This document shows, in pieces, positions 62,912 through 64,000 of a stretch of 64,000 bases of DNA. The position numbers and the translations under genes are program-made. Under the pieces are notes generated by a model. The model searched no databases. It was not told the DNA's origin and was given only the letters and a program-made list of their open reading frames with translations. This stretch comes from Paenibacillus puerhi (GTDB lineage Bacteria > Bacillota > Bacilli > Paenibacillales > NBRC-103111), in assembly GCF_009846885.1 (NCBI RefSeq), contig NZ_WUWM01000014.1, positions 62,001 through 126,000 of the forward strand, written 5' to 3'. Numbering within the stretch: position 1 is the first letter of the stretch; each line of letters begins with the position of its first letter.

Positions 62912-62934
62912 CGTTTAATTTAAACGAATGTTTA
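62912..62934. promoter_or_regulatory. Putative TetR-type operator over the transcription start
   Basis: Two overlapping dyads: CGTTTA-ATT-TAAACG (62912-62926) and TAAAC-GAAT-GTTTA (62921-62934). They cover the predicted transcription start. The regulator gene is not in the window. Confidence 0.7.
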
Positions 62935-62972
62935 AGTTAAGCAGATCTTACATATAGGGGAGAGAATCATTC

Positions 62973-64000
62973 ATGCTGCTTGCTTTTCAAGCTTATTTCA
63001 AACAGTCGGCTACGAAGATCGGAATCTTAACGGCCATGATGTTTCAAATCATTTTCAGTCTGATCTGGATGACTGGCTATAGCGGAGTTGCTGACAATAC
63101 AGGCAACTTGGCGATTGCGGTTGTCAGCGACGAGCAAGGTGCCGGGCAGAAGCTGGGGGAGCAGCTCGCTGCTTCCCTGCCTTTCCGGATGATAACCGGG
63201 ATCGGCCTGGAGGAGGCGCAGACGAAGCTGGAGGAGCGCGAGGTGCAGATGGTGCTGCACGTGCCGGCTGATTTCTCTAAACGGCTGCAGAGCCAAGGCG
63301 AGCAGGCAGAACTCCGCTATACGATCAATGAATCGAATCCGGTGATGATCAAGAACATGATGCAGAGCGTGGCGTCCGGCATCACGTCTTCCGTTGGCAG
63401 GGAGGCGGCGCTTCAAGGGACGGAGGTTGTTTTGAAGCAGGCGAATATGCCCGCTCCTCAGGCGCAGGCTATCGCCCAGGGGATCACCGATAAAGTGAAG
63501 TCGACGATCTCTTACACCAACCCGGTCCAGGGGATGAATAACCAGATGGTGCCGATGATGCTGGTACTGGCTTCCTATGTAGGCTCCATGATCATGGGCA
63601 TGAACCTCCAGCAGGCGACCGGGATGCTGGGATCGGGCATCTCCAGATGGAGCAAGTTCGGCGCCCGTGTGCTGATCAATATTTGCTCTTCTGTCGTGAT
63701 AGCGTTGATAGGGACGTCTCTGGTGGTCGCATTGGGAGGACAGCACGCTGGCGGCTTTGTCAGTGTCTGGCTGTACCAGGCTTTGTTCCTGCTCACCTTC
63801 ATGTTCTTCTCTCAGATGTTCCTGATCGTCTTCGGCATGGCAGGCATGCTGCTTAATATCGCCATGCTGTCGCTTCAGCTGGTATCTTCGGGCGCTATGG
63901 TGCCGCGTGAGCTGCTGGGTAGCTTCTATCATGGCCTGAGCCAGTATCTGCCGGCGACTTATGCGGTAGACGGCGGTATGAATCTGCTCTTCGGCGGTCC
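62973..64000 (+). CDS. YhgE/Pip-like ABC-2 type membrane protein, 3' truncated by window end
   Basis: The frame is open from ATG 62973 to the end of the window (342 codons). AGGGGAGAGA lies about 10 nt upstream. One membrane helix at the start (KIGILTAMMFQIIFSLIWMTG), then a long extracytoplasmic domain (about 35-190: GNLAIAVVSDEQGAGQKLGEQL), then several helices with ABC-2 type pattern (MVPMMLVLASYVGSMIMGMNLQQ, LINICSSVVIALIGTSLVVALGG). This is the layout of YhgE/Pip and DUF3533 proteins, which act as ABC-2 export or phage-infection related membrane proteins. Strong promoter with a TetR-like operator, so it is likely one of the efflux-type TetR targets. Confidence 0.85.
   Translation, partial: MLLAFQAYFKQSATKIGILTAMMFQIIFSLIWMTGYSGVADNTGNLAIAVVSDEQGAGQKLGEQLAASLPFRMITGIGLEEAQTKLEEREVQMVLHVPADFSKRLQSQGEQAELRYTINESNPVMIKNMMQSVASGITSSVGREAALQGTEVVLKQANMPAPQAQAIAQGITDKVKSTISYTNPVQGMNNQMVPMMLVLASYVGSMIMGMNLQQATGMLGSGISRWSKFGARVLINICSSVVIALIGTSLVVALGGQHAGGFVSVWLYQALFLLTFMFFSQMFLIVFGMAGMLLNIAMLSLQLVSSGAMVPRELLGSFYHGLSQYLPATYAVDGGMNLLFGG

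Larger units (their letters stand above)
62580..62972. other. Intergenic region after the McrBC-like operon
   Basis: 393 bp without a gene. Contains the operon terminator (62649-62680), three 19-bp motif copies (62728-62842), and the promoter and operator of the next gene. Confidence 0.7.

Noticed and set aside
63027..63932. 301-codon minus-strand frame at the window end
   Set aside because: It is the shadow of the ABC-2-like gene, which has a strong promoter, ribosome-binding site and membrane pattern on the plus strand. The shadow is His/Arg/Gln-rich with no family look.

Overview
The window looks like a chromosomal segment of an endospore-forming, moderately GC-rich Bacillota bacterium of the Paenibacillus type. 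The evidence is the strong AGGAGG ribosome-binding sites, a YyaC-type spore protease, a YjcZ-like sporulation peptide, S-layer-homology (SLH) anchoring of a giant secreted enzyme, several LplB/LplC/LipO-type polysaccharide importers with AraC regulators carrying membrane sensor domains, and the YvdTSR-type TetR/SMR cluster. No rRNA, tRNA, CRISPR array or insertion sequence was seen.

Region 1 (1-27 kb) is a large carbohydrate-use locus. It holds the end of a secreted glycosidase, a GH5-type beta-mannanase-like enzyme, and three paralogous secreted clan GH-A hydrolases of about 900 residues of shared architecture; the middle one is extended to about 1,900 residues by CBM9-like, two Big_2-like and three SLH domains. 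Between them lie an ABC importer (two permeases and a lipoprotein), an unrecognised 588-residue protein that may be a lyase or hydrolase, a GH105 unsaturated-uronyl hydrolase, an AraC regulator and a membrane-anchored sensor-AraC protein. The housekeeping pair thyA-folA sits inside this locus. The presumed flow is extracellular cleavage, import of oligosaccharides, and intracellular removal of unsaturated uronic acid ends.

Region 2 (27-43.5 kb) is a mosaic of short transcription units: a small DUF2564-like protein, a 28-residue membrane peptide, a GT2 glycosyltransferase, YyaC coupled to an ABC exporter, an intergenic repeat element, a TetR/SMR efflux operon with a clear promoter and operator, a TSUP permease, an SDR-like oxidoreductase, a cupredoxin, a MarR/MFS operon with a palindromic operator, a divergent HPP/LysR pair, a DedA-NERD fusion, a thioredoxin-like protein, a metallo-beta-lactamase-fold hydrolase and a His-rich YjcZ-like peptide.

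Region 3 (43.6-56.8 kb) is a second sugar locus that appears dedicated to uronates and aldarates: divergent AraC and Gfo/Idh/MocA genes, a second LplB/LplC/LipO importer, a sensor-AraC regulator, a second GH105, then a DapA-family aldolase/dehydratase, galactarate dehydratase (GarD) and tartronate semialdehyde reductase (GarR). Together these could take unsaturated uronyl oligosaccharides to pyruvate and glycerate.

Region 4 (56.8-62.9 kb) is an AT-rich, transfer-like island with three tightly coupled genes: a coiled-coil protein, a McrB-like AAA+ ATPase, and a DUF2357-like protein with a PD-(D/E)XK nuclease core. It resembles a McrBC-related (type IV restriction-like) defence system with a non-standard first gene and is the best candidate here for an undescribed system. 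A 19-bp motif recurs around it. The window ends in a truncated YhgE/Pip-like ABC-2 membrane protein gene with a near-consensus promoter and a TetR-like operator.
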